A stretch of 64,000 bases of DNA from positions 18,904,457 to 18,968,456 of the forward strand of contig NW_024040707.1 in NCBI RefSeq assembly GCF_014851395.1, read 5' to 3'. A program made the position numbers and the translations under genes. Of this stretch, positions 38,230 to 51,973 are shown piece by piece. The notes beneath the pieces are model-generated. The model made no database searches, was not told the origin of the DNA, and saw only the letters and a program-made list of their open reading frames with translations. Each line of letters opens with the position of its first letter. The stretch's first letter is position 1. The stretch is from Micropterus salmoides (lineage: Eukaryota; Chordata; Actinopteri; Centrarchiformes; Centrarchidae).

Positions 38230-41200
38230 TCATGGTGCGTGGGGCTGCACCCACTTGTATGTTCCCTCATAGCGGAATCCCACCTTCTTCACGAGATCAT
38301 CCGCTTCGTTTGGACCACGACTATGGACATGACAAAGAAACCAAAGGAGGAAGAGAAATGATCACTTAAAAAGGAAAATGTGCAACGTTTTCATTCCTGT
38401 CACAAAACAGATACCGTTTTACCTTCCATATGTGTAAGGGATAGGGTGCGTCTTCCTTCCTTCTATTTGGTTGAGGAGGGGGGTGAAGATCCTCCAGGCC
38501 TCCCGCAACTCATCACTGGGACAGAAAGAGGAGCAGTTCAAAGTCAAAATATACAGCACAAAAACAAAATACCTAGGCAATGAAGTAGGACAGTGAATGG
38601 TACAACAAACCTGCGGACAAAATGCATCTGATTTCCACAGAAGACATCCAGTATCAGCCTCTCATACGCATCTGGGAGCTTCACATGCTAGAGGAAGACG
38701 GCAACTGTAAATACCTGCTTATTATATGCTGTTACACAATATTAGACAATAATATTCAACTATTTGATTTTTAAGAAACTATCTTAAGCCTGTTTGGTGC
38801 ATCTCTACACCTTTACCCTATAATACCATCGAGATTACCGTGAGACATTGAATTGCTATCAAACACTATCAAATGTCATCTCATAATCAATAGACCTTTA
38901 GGTGATATGATATATATCATTCAAATAAAGTGTGACCAAGGTATCTGAAGAATTTAGTGAAACTATCTGGACATTAAAGAGATTTGCATTGATTCAAGAA
39001 CAGTCTAAAAACAAGAAACAAGCAACTTAACACACTGCTGCAGAAAAACACAATATTTTATGACTGAAAGTTGGTTGATGGACCACAATGGATTCTTTGA
39101 GTTAAGTGAGCCTGAAGCACCTTGTATCTGCTCCTGTAGGTGAGGTCCAGCTCAGTCTCCTCTGGGCTGAAGTAAACCCCAGGTCTCTTGGTCATCATCT
39201 TTAGGTAAATGGCTTCGTCCGGCTGCACCCGCACCACCAGCTCGTTCCTCTGGCAGCGGTCGCCAAAGATGTCCCCTGGCACGTCAGTGAACTGCAGACG
39301 CACTTCTGCCTTCCTCTCATTCAGAGCTTTACCACAGCGGAGGATGAAAGGAACTCCTAGTGGAAGGGGTGGTTGATGTGGTGACGGACATGAATTTGGG
39401 AAAAATAAGACAGGGAGAGAGAGTCAGGGGGAGGTCATAAAATCTCAAAAATGAAGACAAATGAGGGAAAAATCTTTTGCCTGACCATCCCATCTTTCAT
39501 TGTGGACATAGAGCACTGCGGTGGCAAATGTTGGCGTGCAGGAGCCTTCTGGTACGGTGGGGTCATCAAGGTAACCCAGCTTGGACTGGCCCTCCCCCTC
39601 AGGGTCCCCCACGTACTGGCCGAGCACCACATCTGACACAGGAACAGGTGCTATACACTTCAACACCTTCACCTACAGCGCAGCAATAATCACAGGACAA
39701 CAGTTGCAATGATGGTCTGGAATTATAGACAAAACATGAACAAACGTCCTACTAATTCCAACCATCCAACCGTTGGTCTTACCTTCTCATTCCTCACGTC
39801 ATCTGGGCTGGTGGAAGCAGGTTTCTCCATGGCGACCAAACAAAGCATCTGGAGGAGATGGTTCTGCATGACATCTCTACATCAAGAAACATGAACTGCA
39901 ATCAGGGAAAGTAAAAGGCTCTAGTGTAACAATAACAATGTATTCGGTATTTTCCCTTTTATCTGAATGTACCGTCTCTCACCGAATGATACCAAAGTCA
40001 TCAAAGTATCCTCCACGACCCTGAGTGCCAAAAGGCTCCTTGAAGGTGAGGACCACGCAGGCCACACTGTTCCTGTTCCATATGGGTCCAAAGATGCGAT
40101 TTCCAAACCTGCAAGTGAGGGAATACAAACACTGCCAAAATAAAACCCTGAGTACCTCCGACACAGGAAGGAAGAGATGAAAGATGTTTAGGTTTATAAC
40201 AGTGATCAAGTGCTTGGAAATGTGCGTATGGAGCTTGTTACCTGAGCACCATGAGGTTCTGGACCATCTCCTTGCCCAGGTAGTGGTCTATGCGGTAGAC
40301 TTGGTCCTCTGTGAACAGGGAGGACAGGTGGGCTGACAGCTCCTGTGAGCTCTGGAGGTCACGGCCAAAGGGCTTCTCAACAATTACCCTGCTCCAGCCT
40401 CTGCTTTACACACATAGCTGATAAGAATAATGCGATCAAATAGCAGGTCAACCATTTGTTTTGTGTGTGTAACAACTACTGACTTGACACTCATGCAGTG
40501 GGTTCTGATGTTTGTGCTGACGTGGTGGTAGACGGTGGGGGGCAGAGCCAGGTAGAAGAGTCTATGGGCATCGGCTCCCCCAGGCAGAGACGACAGGTGA
40601 GCGCTGAGTTGGGCGAAAGAGTGGCCATCATCATAACTGCCTCTAAAGTAGGAGTTCTTACTGAAGAAGGCTGAGAGACACTCACTCTCTTCATCAGTGA
40701 CCTGAGGGAAATGTTGAACAATTATTACTGAAAAAACACACCCCAAAAACAATCATCAACCTCGTCTCAGATGGCTGATAAGAAGCCTTAGCTAGACTAC
40801 CTTCATATGAGGCAGACATGCTGTCTTGATATCCTCCACTTTCAGGTTAGACCGGGCAAAACCCACAAAGTATGTGTCATTCGGGAGCAGGCCATCTCTG
40901 AATAACCACCTAAAGAATGGACAGAGACAGTCAAACGCAGTGATGCAGAGCACCGGCCAAGGGTCAAACTCCTCAAAATACAAAGTAACCGGTCAACTTT
41001 TAAAGCAACTTCGTCTGAGATTTGTGCTTGAGCAGCGATTTTTTACTCACCACAAAGTTGGATAGATCTTCTTTTTAGCGAGATCCCCCTACAAAACAAA
41101 TAAGGAAGAAATCTGATCATGAACCTCTACGGAAAATCAGTGGCTGAAAAGAATCAAACAAGAGCCCAAAGTGAAGGCAGACTTTAAAAATAGGCAGTAG

Positions 41201-41851
41201 AGTTGTGGAGTGAGTGGATCTGTTGAGTAATGTGAGAACTCTGATCACACCCTCTTTGCAGGACTCGTGTAACATTTAAATAGATTACAGGCATCGACAA
41301 ATAAAGAGAAAACAAACAAGGACGACAGATAAAAACAACTAGATTTTGGAAGTTGAGCCAGGCTCAAGGCCAAGAGCAGTCTGACAAAATGGTTTTGCTC
41401 TTTCAATGCTTTACAAAGGAAAAAGTAGATGCAGCACATTACAGTCCAAATGTGCTCATTTCCCGGCTTTCATTCTCTGATTACCACACCACTTTTTCAC
41501 TGCTTGTCGTTTAATGCAGATAGAAATCTAGATGGATCAAGTGACCTCACCAAATAAGACAGTTTGTAAACATTTGACAGGGTACCTTTTAACATCTCAG
41601 ACTGAACATTTCTACAGATCTTTGTTGAATTGCGTTAAAAGGAAATAGCAGTTGTAATTTTAGAATAGAGGAAACAGCGGTTATTCATGACATGTTGTAA
41701 GACATGCAGAGGTTGTACTCACAGAGGCTCCCAGGATGATGAATATGTGTGTGTTGGAGTGACTGGACTGCTCCTCTCCATAGAGCTCCCTCCTAAGCTG
41801 TCCAAACACCTCAGAGCGAGTCAAAGGCTCAGTGCTCATCTTCTGGTCCAT
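38230..41851 (-). CDS. g6pd: Glucose-6-phosphate 1-dehydrogenase
   Basis: First enzyme of the pentose phosphate pathway: oxidises glucose-6-phosphate with NADP+ to 6-phosphogluconolactone, supplying cytosolic NADPH. Twelve coding exons: 41723-41851, 41051-41088, 40801-40909, 40484-40701, 40242-40400, 39983-40108, 39783-39876, 39486-39672, 39121-39356, 38611-38687, 38423-38515 and 38230-38320. They give 518 residues (human 515). The dinucleotide-binding GASGDLAKKK is at 41-50, and the substrate site RIDHYLGKE is at 201-209, three residues later than in human, with its catalytic His and Lys intact. FGTQGRGGYFDDFGIIR and FVRSDELREAWRIFTPLL are also conserved. A short upstream ATG out of frame (ATGACCAGATGG) overlaps the start; ATG-GAC-CAG was chosen because it opens the frame that leads into the family N-terminus. 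The exon 39121-39356 ends in a weak donor (AAG|GTGCTT). G6PD is also in human Xq28. Confidence 0.97.
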
Positions 41852-42616
41852 CTGGTCATAGTCTGTCCCTGCTGTGGCTACTCATTACCCAATGGCTACA
41901 TGAATGACACTGTATGGTGGAATTTCAATTGTCACCCTTGCCTTGCAGAAAAGTTCAGTGAGTTAATACTGCCCCCTATTGTTGCAGGTGGCGTTATTGC
42001 ATACGAGCCCCTGCATTCCAGCAGTTTGGGTGTGTATTGCACGACTTCACACAAAATGAAATCTATAAAGAATCAGATCAGGTTTGGCAGCCTGGAGGAA
42101 ATCCTTCCCATTCACTATAACTCACATTTCAGGTCTTTTTAGAAACGGCTGAGAACAATTGGAATGTTCCTCCTACACCACTCCTTAGACAAACGTTGCG
42201 CAAACATTAATAAGTGCCTCTGACTGAGAAGGGCTTATGACTTTGCAGAAAGAGTTCTTATCAGTACATACTGTAATCTCTAGTGTTGTAATTTTAACAG
42301 GAGAAAAAGTTTGACTGCAATTCTATGCAGGCAACTTTTAAATCCAAATGATTTAATCTCTGTACATCAGTAACCCACAGCCTAGAGTCTGATTTAATCA
42401 TTCTTTAAGGATACTATACTATATTATATACTTTAAATCAATACCAACCACTACATGGGAAAAAAAAAAAAAAAAAAAACTATAATCAAAGAGATCAAAA
42501 CTGTTGGTTAAAACTTAAATATATTTCCCTTGCTTCAGCAAAAACTTTTCTAGATACATGCTGATAAAGAAATTCTATAATACAAATGATCATTTGTGAC
42601 ACAACAAAGTAGATTT
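41852..42616. other. Intergenic region between g6pd 5' end and galnt6 3' end
   Basis: Tandem same-strand neighbours. This is where the Xq28-type block meets the 12q13-type block. It holds the g6pd promoter and an A run near 42461-42479. No gene was recognised, and no CpG-rich promoter core stands out. Confidence 0.45.
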
Positions 42617-42622
42617 TTTATT
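42617..42622 (-). terminator. Candidate poly(A) signal for galnt6
   Basis: AATAAA on the minus strand, about 470 bases past the galnt6 stop. Confidence 0.4.
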
Positions 42623-43090
42623 TAAAAAACAGGCATCTCTCTTTAGTAAGACTTGTGCATATTCTCACATTTCAACATTTAGTCAGACAAAAAAAACAAT
42701 CACTTTCTAATCTGGACTGTAAATTCACTGAATAAAGATCACTGCAGCTGACAGCCATTGCCCCACGATCAGGCTGCCACTCCTGAATGTGCACAAGTCC
42801 ACGTACTCACTGTTTGATAACCTTCAACCATCTACAAAGTCTTTCCTGAGCTACCATCATAAATATATATATTTTTTTTAAAACAGGTGGGAGGCTAACC
42901 CAAGCCTCTTCAACAGACTGACTGTCTTTACTTTTTCCTCCATCTTTAACTGTCCACTTAGTATGGCCAAATGCCCCAAGCTCCACAGCATGAAGTCATT
43001 CTGGTTCAATGTTGAGTTGGTTCCTTGGAGCGGATTCTGAGGAAGGAGGACACAAGGTGCCTGAGGTCACCTGATGGCCAGACAGGGAGG

Positions 43091-46000
43091 TCAGCTGAAG
43101 GACCAGTGCTGAAAGAGGTCAGCGGAATTACAGTGGTTCATCTGAATCTGGCCTGCGTTCAGATGTAAGCATTGCCCACTACTGGGATTCTTCAGAAGGT
43201 TTTCCTGGAGAGTAGAATCAGAGAAAAGGTGAATCAATACAGAGGCCTAAATAAATATCAATACACAAGACATGGAGTCTCGTTTATAAAACTGTTCATA
43301 GGAAAGACTACTAAAGGTTGCGTAAGGTCAAAACACAGGAAGTAAAATATTCTGATTTACAAAACAGTCCTACGCCAATTTCCCTTTATAAATCACATTT
43401 AACTTGAAATGTGGCACATGTAAGCAAACCCCTTGTCTGACCTTATAAATGTCCATAGTTGCAAATGGTCAGTGAAACACCCCTCAATATTAATATGTAC
43501 TGACTGCATGAAGAGAAGGATGGCAAATTCTGACAGACATCTAAAAAAAGAAATTTAACCCAGTGTGACACTGATGTTCTTTAGAGGTTGAAGCAAGAAA
43601 AATTATGTTGTTTGGACACGCAATGCTTGTACCCAGGAGGAAAGGGGGCACCGGAGCTCAAACCCATTGATGACCGATGCAGGAAAGCATATCCCTAGTG
43701 ACGGTAGTGGATGAGGACACATATATGCAAGAAGAACTGGATCACCTAGGTACATAATTTGGATCCCTTTGTTTGAAAAGACAGTAAACCAAGTGCATTA
43801 CACTTGTGTTTAAACATTGATTTAGGCTGCACAAACAAACACTTAATGAGGCTGCCGATGAGTTAAAAGAAATATGACTTGTTTTATGTGACATAAGCGG
43901 TACACTGAAAGATTTACTTAACGGAGGAGTATTATATTATTCCATATTGTACGAGAGTTAAACAAGATCAATAGCAGCTGGTTTACTTACTAAGCTCACC
44001 ATTTCCCTCATTTCCAGTGTTTATGACAAGCTAACATATCCAGCAGCTAGCTGTATCCTTTTATTTAGCAGACATATGATATCAATTTTCTCATCTAACA
44101 TTCAGCAAGAAAGCGAATAAACGTATGTCGAACAGTCCGGCCCCAAGTGCTTCTCACCTCTGTAAAGACCCACTCCTGTTGTGGTGCTAAACTGGTTCCC
44201 TTCCCCTTCAGTTGGCATAGCTCGATCTTCACCGGCTCTGGCTGAGGCATGGCATGAAGACACAGCTGCTTTCCAATGTTATGACGCAGCTCCTTATGAG
44301 TGGTGTATTCAAAGTACTAGAAAAGACAATCAGCCAGTCAGAGACCTAATTGCCCCAGAGAACAACAAATTATCTTCAATTCATAATTTCACATAATGTG
44401 TGAGTCAGTCATTGTACCTGGTTGCCTCCCATATTGTGACACTGATACATGATCACAGGTTTACCTCCCTGGTTGCTCTCTCCAGCATCCAGACAGGTTT
44501 GAGATCCTAAGTTTTTAATCTGGTGCAAGCACAGACACAAAATAACAGTAAGATACAGCTGCAATTATACAACACGCGCGGTGTGTTATATCCAACTGTA
44601 TGCAAATACAGAAGGACAAAGAGAAACATGACTCACTGCTCCAAACTTTTGTGGGGTTAAGTCCGGAATGAAGACCTCTGGGTAGACTGTGTTTAAGTAC
44701 CAGGTGAAGTTCTTACACTTAAGGTTTTCTCTCAGCTTCAGACGATCAGAGATGTCCCCATACATATGCTATAACAGTGAAGGGGGCATATTTAAAACTC
44801 AAACAATTCAAAACAATTATTTACAGTTACATCATCATATTAACCTGCTGCAGCAGGAGGTATAAATTCTAGTTAAACAATTGTGGAAGATATTATATTC
44901 ATGTGCATTTAACATTTTAACACAGTTGCTCCTATCAGCAGGTCACACTGACCTCACTGGCCATAACGGCAGCATTCTTGTTGCGGCGATAGAAGATCTT
45001 TTTGTAGTCATCCATCCAGACCTCAGCCAGGCGCACCTGGTTGCGAGTGATGACCTCTGTGCCCTTGGGGAAGGTGTGAGGACTCTTAGTGCGGAAGACA
45101 TGGCCCACCACAGAACAAGGGATGATCTCTAGCTGACCCCCACACTGCCACACCTGTGAATCACATTTGACACAGGTAGAAATCAGACCCTAACTTGATA
45201 ATGACAGGAGGGAGACATATGTGGAACTGTGGCAGTACAGGTAAAGAGACTGACCCTGAATGACATCTCCACATTTTCTCCGCCCCAGATTTCCATCTTG
45301 TCATCGTATGTTCCAATGTGTTCAAAGTACTTCTTTGAGATTGAGAAGAGACCTCCGGCAAAAGTAGGTGTTCTGAAATTTCCATAGACAGATACAAAAG
45401 CTTTAGACACTTAAATGATTGAAGCTCCAAGTGAAACCAACACGATCCTTCTTACTTTACAGGGTAGGTTTCATCCTTGCGCAGCTTCTTCGCATCCTCA
45501 GGGATTGCCTCCCAGCCGAAAGTCAGGCTCCAGTCAAAGTTACCTCGATTAAAAGCGCGGCTAGTGGCAACAGGCTTGTTGAACTTAAAGGTGTTGAGGT
45601 CAATGGTGGTGATCTCTGGACTGACTACGGCAGTGGGTTCCTCAACAATCCGGGCCAACAGGGGCTCTAGCCAACCATGGAAACACTCGCCTAGACAGGG
45701 TAGGAAGGACAGAGATCACTTTATAGCTACTTCTGAACCTAAATCGCATTAAATATGTACTGCCACCAATCAGTTCCAGGTGTAGAGAGTTATGATGGGG
45801 AAAGCATGGCCTCATGAACATGTTGGTATTACATTAAGCAGACGCATGTGTCCCAAGTGACAAGTGTAAATTTTTTACAATGATGTACGTCGTCACCAAA
45901 ATCATAATGTATGTCCATGTTAGCAGAACTGTTCTAGAGAGATAGATATAACGCCATCTGACTATCTAAGCATTCAGGGAAAGAAAAACTAAGGTTAAAA

Positions 46001-49000
46001 AAGTAACTCAAGAAAAAGAGAGCATAATTGGACATAATAATTTCCAGTGACGGACGCTGATGGCAGGTGGCTTAAGACCGACAGTAATTGTCAGGCTATA
46101 TAATTATTTTAATTATTTATTTTAAATAGCCGCACAGTTGGACCAGTCACAATAATCATTTTTGCTCTCTCTTTAAATAATAATTAGAAATACTATGGTA
46201 TAGACCTGATTTATATGAAAAGTGCCCTGAAATAACTTGTGTTATGATTTTCCATCATATAAATAAAACTGAATTGAAGTATATTAACTAGTACACAAGT
46301 ATTTTCTAAAAAATACTTGAGTAGCAAGTAACTTAATAATACAAAACACCGGTACACTACAGTCATGTGGAGGCACGGCTGCGGCGGTAGGATAACCGAG
46401 TGCGTGCAGACCTGGGACCAGCTGACCACCTTCCATTTAACAAAATGCATAAAATACAAGTACCGTTATGAATCAGTCCAAATGTAACAGAGTAAAAGTA
46501 ACAATATTCTCATAAAATATCTACAAGTTAACACCGTCAAGTATGATTTACTCTATAAAGTGCCTTAAGTACATATAACAGAGTAAATGTAACTCGTTAC
46601 TACCCACCTCTGCTCTCTAATCACAGGTACATTTTCTGACCAAACAGAGAGGTTTGTTTCAAACATGATGTAATTAAGCACTCTGCTTCCAACACATTGT
46701 GGCTGTCTTGATAATTTGTGTGTCTACTGAAGGTTTTCCTTATAGATTTATTAAATACTACCTGGAAGTGAAGTTCTAAATTGTCCCAAATCATGGCTAA
46801 ATCATGGCTAGATGGACCTTAATAAAAAAAATAAAAGGGCCATAATACGTTGCAAACTATTTTGAGAACTAAAGGAAATATGAGATGCTCTACATTTTTA
46901 CTAAGGATGGAAAACAATGCATTAACCTGCAACTCTGGCAGTGCTAGTGTCTGAATGAGCTATACACAGCTTCTCAAAATGGCCATTGTGGCTTGTGTAT
47001 TGTTGTGGTTATGCGTTTTCTCACAGTGTGCGTCGAGAAAGGTTAGCACTTCGCCTTGAGCAATACTGGCACCCAGCAGCCTGGCAGTGATTAGGCCCTT
47101 TCTCTCCTGCTGCCTCACTACGCGAACAATCTTCAACTGTTGCACAAAGACCTCCAGTTGGTTCTTCAGGTGATCTAAAGGAATAAAAAAAAAAACCCCA
47201 ACACATTATCATATCTGTCTATTCTTTGTTCAAAACAAGAGTTGTCAAACTGAAAATGTTGTATTAGGTGAACTCCAGTGGTTGAAGCTCACTTGCTGCT
47301 GTTATATCAGAGTGTGTTCAGGTTACACTGACCCTGTGCTTACAACAGAACACACTTTGAACCACACCCATTAATGATGCTGGGTGTGGTCAGAGGTGAC
47401 AGATTTCAAACTTACAACCAGAAGTGATGAGTGAAAGTAAAACTTTCAGCCTGATATTCAATAAAGCGTCTCATTGCTTCAGAGAAGAAAAGTCTATCGT
47501 CATATTAATTGTGAGAGCATTGTGAGAGCAATGAAGTGGAACAGCTGCTGATAAAACTAGGCCACACTTCCCTTTTAAGATCATTTATTTCCACAATGCA
47601 TGCCTCATATTTCACTTAAGTTTCAGTCTAAGTGACCTGCTTTACACAGCAGGGATAGTCAGGCTAGTGTCAACTGTTATGGAGTGTGTATTTAAGGTGT
47701 TAAAACAACTGAAAAACAGAATTGATAAATTATCATGAAGACATTAGGAGGCATTGCGCACTGTTATATTCTTTTAGTGCTAAAACTGAAATTATGTGAC
47801 ACCTAAAATATTAGATGGCAGCACAGTTGCTGTTTGAAATACTACAGTAAACTAGATCTGAATTTTAGATTAAATTTTATAGTGAATGCACACAATATGT
47901 ACAGAGTATATGTACAGAGTGTAGCTTTTCTAAATGTAAATTGAACACGCAATTTTGACAGAACACAAAAGGTGAAACTCAGAAGTGCAGTGACCGCTGC
48001 TGAATGAATGAGCGCCGCTACTAAAATTTCACAAAATTAATATCATCAAATATTTTCACTCGCACACAGTGTGAGCAAGGTCACACTGAACGCTTAGCTA
48101 GCTTTTTCCCCTCATTCTTCAAAGGACATCTACGTGACATGTGCTGTCATAAGAGCAGCGAAAGTTAGTCCTTTAAAAGAACAGTGCATAACGTGTGTGT
48201 AGCAAGTGTATGGCTGAATGCTTGTGGTGCAGAGGAATGGATGGTAATCACCCAGGAGCAAGGGATGCAAACTAGTCCCTTTAAGATAATGAGGAGACGT
48301 TTCTTTTGGATTTTAGTGTACACGTACATTTTATAATTTTACTATCGCATCGCAGCCCTCTGAATCGTAATCAAATTGAATCATGAGGTGCCTAGAGATT
48401 CCAACGCCTAAAATTTAAAGATAAACTAAAACAGAGAACAAACAGTAAACCAATGGAGTAGGGTTAGCAGGTGTATAAAGCTGTAAATAGTACTTACTTT
48501 ACTCACCTAAAAATCAAGAATGTTAACAATTTACTGTATTATAATAAACATTCTTAGACAACTCATATAATATTGCACAGCAACAACATAACTGACATTT
48601 CCCAAAAACTGTTGTGAAGTCACTTAACATTTGTAACTATTTATCATGCAAAACATATGTCACAGCTGCACTCACATGTCAAAGGCTCCTTATAGCATAA
48701 CTTGTCATTTTCGATAATTCTCACTAGAGTCAAGTCGGTGCCCACCAGCATAATCTGTATTTCACTGGAGCCCAGTAGCCCATAGTCAAGTAGAAAAGGG
48801 GCATTCTCATTTATGTCACTGTCGTCTCCCTGCATCTCACACTCAGTTTGCACACAGTAACCTGCCTGTTACTGTGTGGAAGCTGCTAAAAAGCTATCAT
48901 CATCATCATCCTGCATTATCTTATCAAAGCTCACAGCGACTGGAATGCTGCCCTTAATACACTGAGGGTAAATTTAATTAATAAATTACTTATAAATTTA

Positions 49001-50641
49001 CACTTCATGGTTTTTTCTGTTTTTGTTGAAGACATAACACACCAGAGCTTCCTGGTGATGAAAATAAAGTTAAAATTATACATTAACTGAAATATTATGA
49101 CTCCATTATCTGTGGCAGATAAAAAGCATTACTGTCGTGCGTTTCCTTTTCTGTAGTTTAGCACTGCCAGTTCTCTACCTACTCTGTTTTTGTATGAAAT
49201 ATTACATCCGCTTCCAAGCACTCAACAGGTTAGCGGAAATGCTGCGTTAACAAATATGTTCCTCACTTACTGCCTGATTAAGAGCAGAAATAAGATTGCA
49301 TTAAGTGATAAAACTGAACTCTCTAAGCCCTGCTCCCTGTCACCCAGCTCTTAAACAAGGTCATTTAGATACCATGTTCCCATCAGTGCGTCTTTGAGTA
49401 TGTTTTGTCATTAGCGTGTGTTTATATTTTTCACACCTGCAACACTGGCGTCATCTACCAAGATGATCTCTTTGAGCAGGATAGCAGGAGATGTGTGCAG
49501 GACGCTGTACACTGTCCTGAGCAGGGTGGACCAAGCTTCATTGTGGAAGACAATAATAACGCTGGTTGTAGGCAGAGGAGGACAGCGGCGAAACTTCCTC
49601 TCCACACACCTGAGTGAGGTGAGCCATGTCAAAACACAGAGAGAGTGACAAAAAGGCAAAGAAGGCGTGCAAGTGAGAGGCATACCTGATGAAATGAAAG
49701 TCACAGGAGGTTTTGCAGTGCCACGTATAACAAACCATTGTTTGCATGTATTCAAGGCAGTACCACTTTAAATAGCACAATGTGCAAACAGCCATAAACG
49801 ATCAGCTCATAAAAAGGCACTTGACAGCTCTGCCGAGCAAACGTTCAAGGCCTATCAAGCCTGCGACATGTTCAGATGTCAAGTTGGACAAACATTTACA
49901 GTGAGTGATAGTATTTTCAACAACGCAGCCTCAGTCTCAATTATCCAGGATACTGGCATGTGCATGCTGCTATGCTATTCTCAATTATTGTGATTACATT
50001 TAGGTTAGTCTTTTAACTAATCAATTTTCCAGAATAATGGAGAGAGAAGGCAATATGAAAATGCATGTATATAATTTACTAAGATGACCTCAGCCATGTA
50101 CATGTCAGCACACTTGTTGGTAAAACAGTGATTTGTCCAAGATTCAGATTTTTACTTACTCTGGAGGCCTTGTGTCATCCCCAAGACTACGGCTGAGGGA
50201 GATGCGGTCACTGGCAAACTGGTTGAAACAATGCCGGGTCATACCCTCCTCCTTCTCCTTCTCCTCCTCAGGGGTCATGTGGTCTTTTACAAATGCTTTC
50301 CCATCAGCCCCGAGGTTTGTGGGGTCCTGAGGTGGTCTCTCAACGTGAGGTTTGAGCTCAGCCTGAGTGTAGAATCCAGCGGGGCAGATGGCATCCTGGG
50401 TGGGCTTTTCTTGTACTGGTGGTGGCTGCGGAGCCCCAATCTGGAAGCCGATGTTGTTGACAGCCCCTCGGACAATGTCCAACACCTTGTCCCTCTTGTC
50501 CACTAGATCTTGAAACCAGGGGTCACCAGCTGGCGAAGAGCCAACATCCCTCTGGAGAACCACCAGGGCCACCATGAAGAGAGTCCCCCCAAAGAGCACC
50601 AGTTTCACAGGGGATATACGTCGGCGTAGGAACAGACGCAT
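43091..50641 (-). CDS. galnt6: Polypeptide N-acetylgalactosaminyltransferase 6
   Basis: Type II Golgi enzyme that starts mucin-type O-glycosylation by moving GalNAc from UDP-GalNAc to Ser/Thr. Ten coding exons: 50160-50641, 49437-49609, 47025-47174, 45456-45690, 45255-45372, 44953-45153, 44637-44768, 44418-44519, 44158-44316 and 43091-43204. They give 621 residues (human GALNT6 622). A basic cytosolic stub (MRLFLRRR) is followed by a membrane span at about 13-29 and a stem, then the GT-A domain with VIIVFHNEAWSTLLRTVYSV. The metal-binding DxH is D266-A-H268 in LTFLDAHCE, followed by WGGENVEMSFR. A C-terminal ricin-B lectin domain (from about 498) has CLD and QHW repeats. Overall similarity and the N-terminus point to GALNT6 over GALNT3. 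Intact. The next gene upstream is adcy6, also a 12q13 gene in human. Confidence 0.94.
46300..46612 (-). repeat. hAT-like non-autonomous element remnant
   Basis: Read on the minus strand it begins CAGAGGTGGGTAGTAACGAG and runs through repeated GTTACATTT/ACTTG words. This is a familiar fish repeat start with a hAT-type CAGAGGTG terminus. The 8 bases outside (CTCTCTAA) could be one target-site copy, but the other end was not found. It lies in a galnt6 intron. Confidence 0.5.
47560..48420. repeat. Probable dispersed repeat in galnt6 intron 2
   Basis: Contains phrases common in fish interspersed repeats, such as GAGGTGCCTAGAGATTCC and AATCGTAATCAAATTGAATC at 48360-48405. The class and limits cannot be set by eye. 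Confidence 0.3.
48644..48853 (-). other. Unrecognised 69-codon open frame in galnt6 intron
   Basis: Encodes an acidic peptide (GDDSDINENAPFLLDYGLL and onward) with four Cys near its end. No family was recognised. It lies next to the repeat above, so a decayed transposon fragment is the likeliest reading. It is not part of galnt6, whose flanking exons join in phase without it. Confidence 0.2.
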
Positions 50642-50668
50642 GTTTCAATGTGGGTGTTGTTCCCAAGG
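50642..50668 (-). other. galnt6: galnt6 5' UTR part of first coding exon
   Basis: A TTTTTTACAG acceptor with a 20-base T tract (A run at 50682-50701 on the + strand) precedes 27 untranslated bases and the ATG, so a non-coding first exon must lie upstream. Confidence 0.6.
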
Positions 50669-51973
50669 CTGTAAAAAACAGAAAAAAAAAAAAAAAAAAA
50701 CTAATTCCCTGGAAGCTTTCTGCAAAATGTTTGCGCATGTTATGCAAGGGGTTTTGCCAATGGTCTGAAAAATACTTTATTCAAAACCCACTCCTCTGTA
50801 ACGCTTACCTGCCTATACCCGCTAAACATTCACTGAGTTTTTCCTACAGTAGAAAAGACAAGCAAGAGAAAATCCCTTAAACCGGTTTCTGCAAGTGTCA
50901 TAGCAGCAGGTTATCAAGCCAACCTCACTCCTCCCTCCCTCCCTGTCTGTCTGTTTAGGAAACAATCCCACAGGACGGGTGGAGAGAACAGGGAGGTGGA
51001 GATTGCGAACAAACACACCACACCTCTCAGTAAACACCTGAATTCACCTGCCCACAGTCCTCTAGGACCCACACAGCAGCACGAGGGCTGTGACGCTACT
51101 GGCTCACACACCGGTTAATGAGTGACACAATGCCTTCCATGGACACCTGCTCCAAACACACCCAACCAGTGATGATCAACAGTCATCTGCTACAGGAAGT
51201 AAGAGTTTGCTACGTGGAGCATGACAGCACCTTAACTTCACCAACGCCTGTAACAAAAAGAGGCTGTTTCCTGCCCATGTGACACAGGATATCATGGCAA
51301 AGTAGGACATCTGTGAGTCCTTAGGTGATCACTGTTCAGTTTGAGACTCACTCTTACTTGGTCATAATTAATTTACTCTATTCTCAAGCCAGGCTCCTTC
51401 ATAATTGATTCAAGAGGACACTCTGTTGGTGTTCCAGAAAAGGGAAACGAACACAGTCCACTTTGCATTTTTGTCTCTGATGAGCAGTTATTCCAGTTGG
51501 TTGTCACCACAGTTACGATAAAGGAGGAAGAGGAAGGGAAATTAGTAGACCTGACAACATAAAAAAACAAAACAACAAAAAAAACCCACGGTCAATATTA
51601 TATGGGCCTATAGATCTGTTTTGACTCCCCAAATAATATAATCTCTAATCAGGCCAGCTTGGAATAAACAAGTAAAACATAATTTTACATACTGAACATA
51701 TTTTTACAATACTTGGACCATAAGCAGACTTCTGAGTTCTGTCAAAACTCTCAGCAGCTACACGTTGCGCTGAGGCGAAATGAAAGAGGAAGAGTTGGCT
51801 GCTTTCATTCAGAATATGTATAACTCTCTAAACAACAAGTATGGAAGACGTCTAGAAATCACATTTTTGACGAAAAAATAACACCTTCCGATCAAGCTCA
51901 CAAACTACACCGAGAAGTTACTGAAAGATGATTATTAAAGGGTTTCTACCTCTCTGAAACGCCGCTGCTTACC

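Noticed and set aside
50231..50506. 91-codon open frame on the plus strand
   Set aside because: Antisense shadow of the first coding exon of galnt6.
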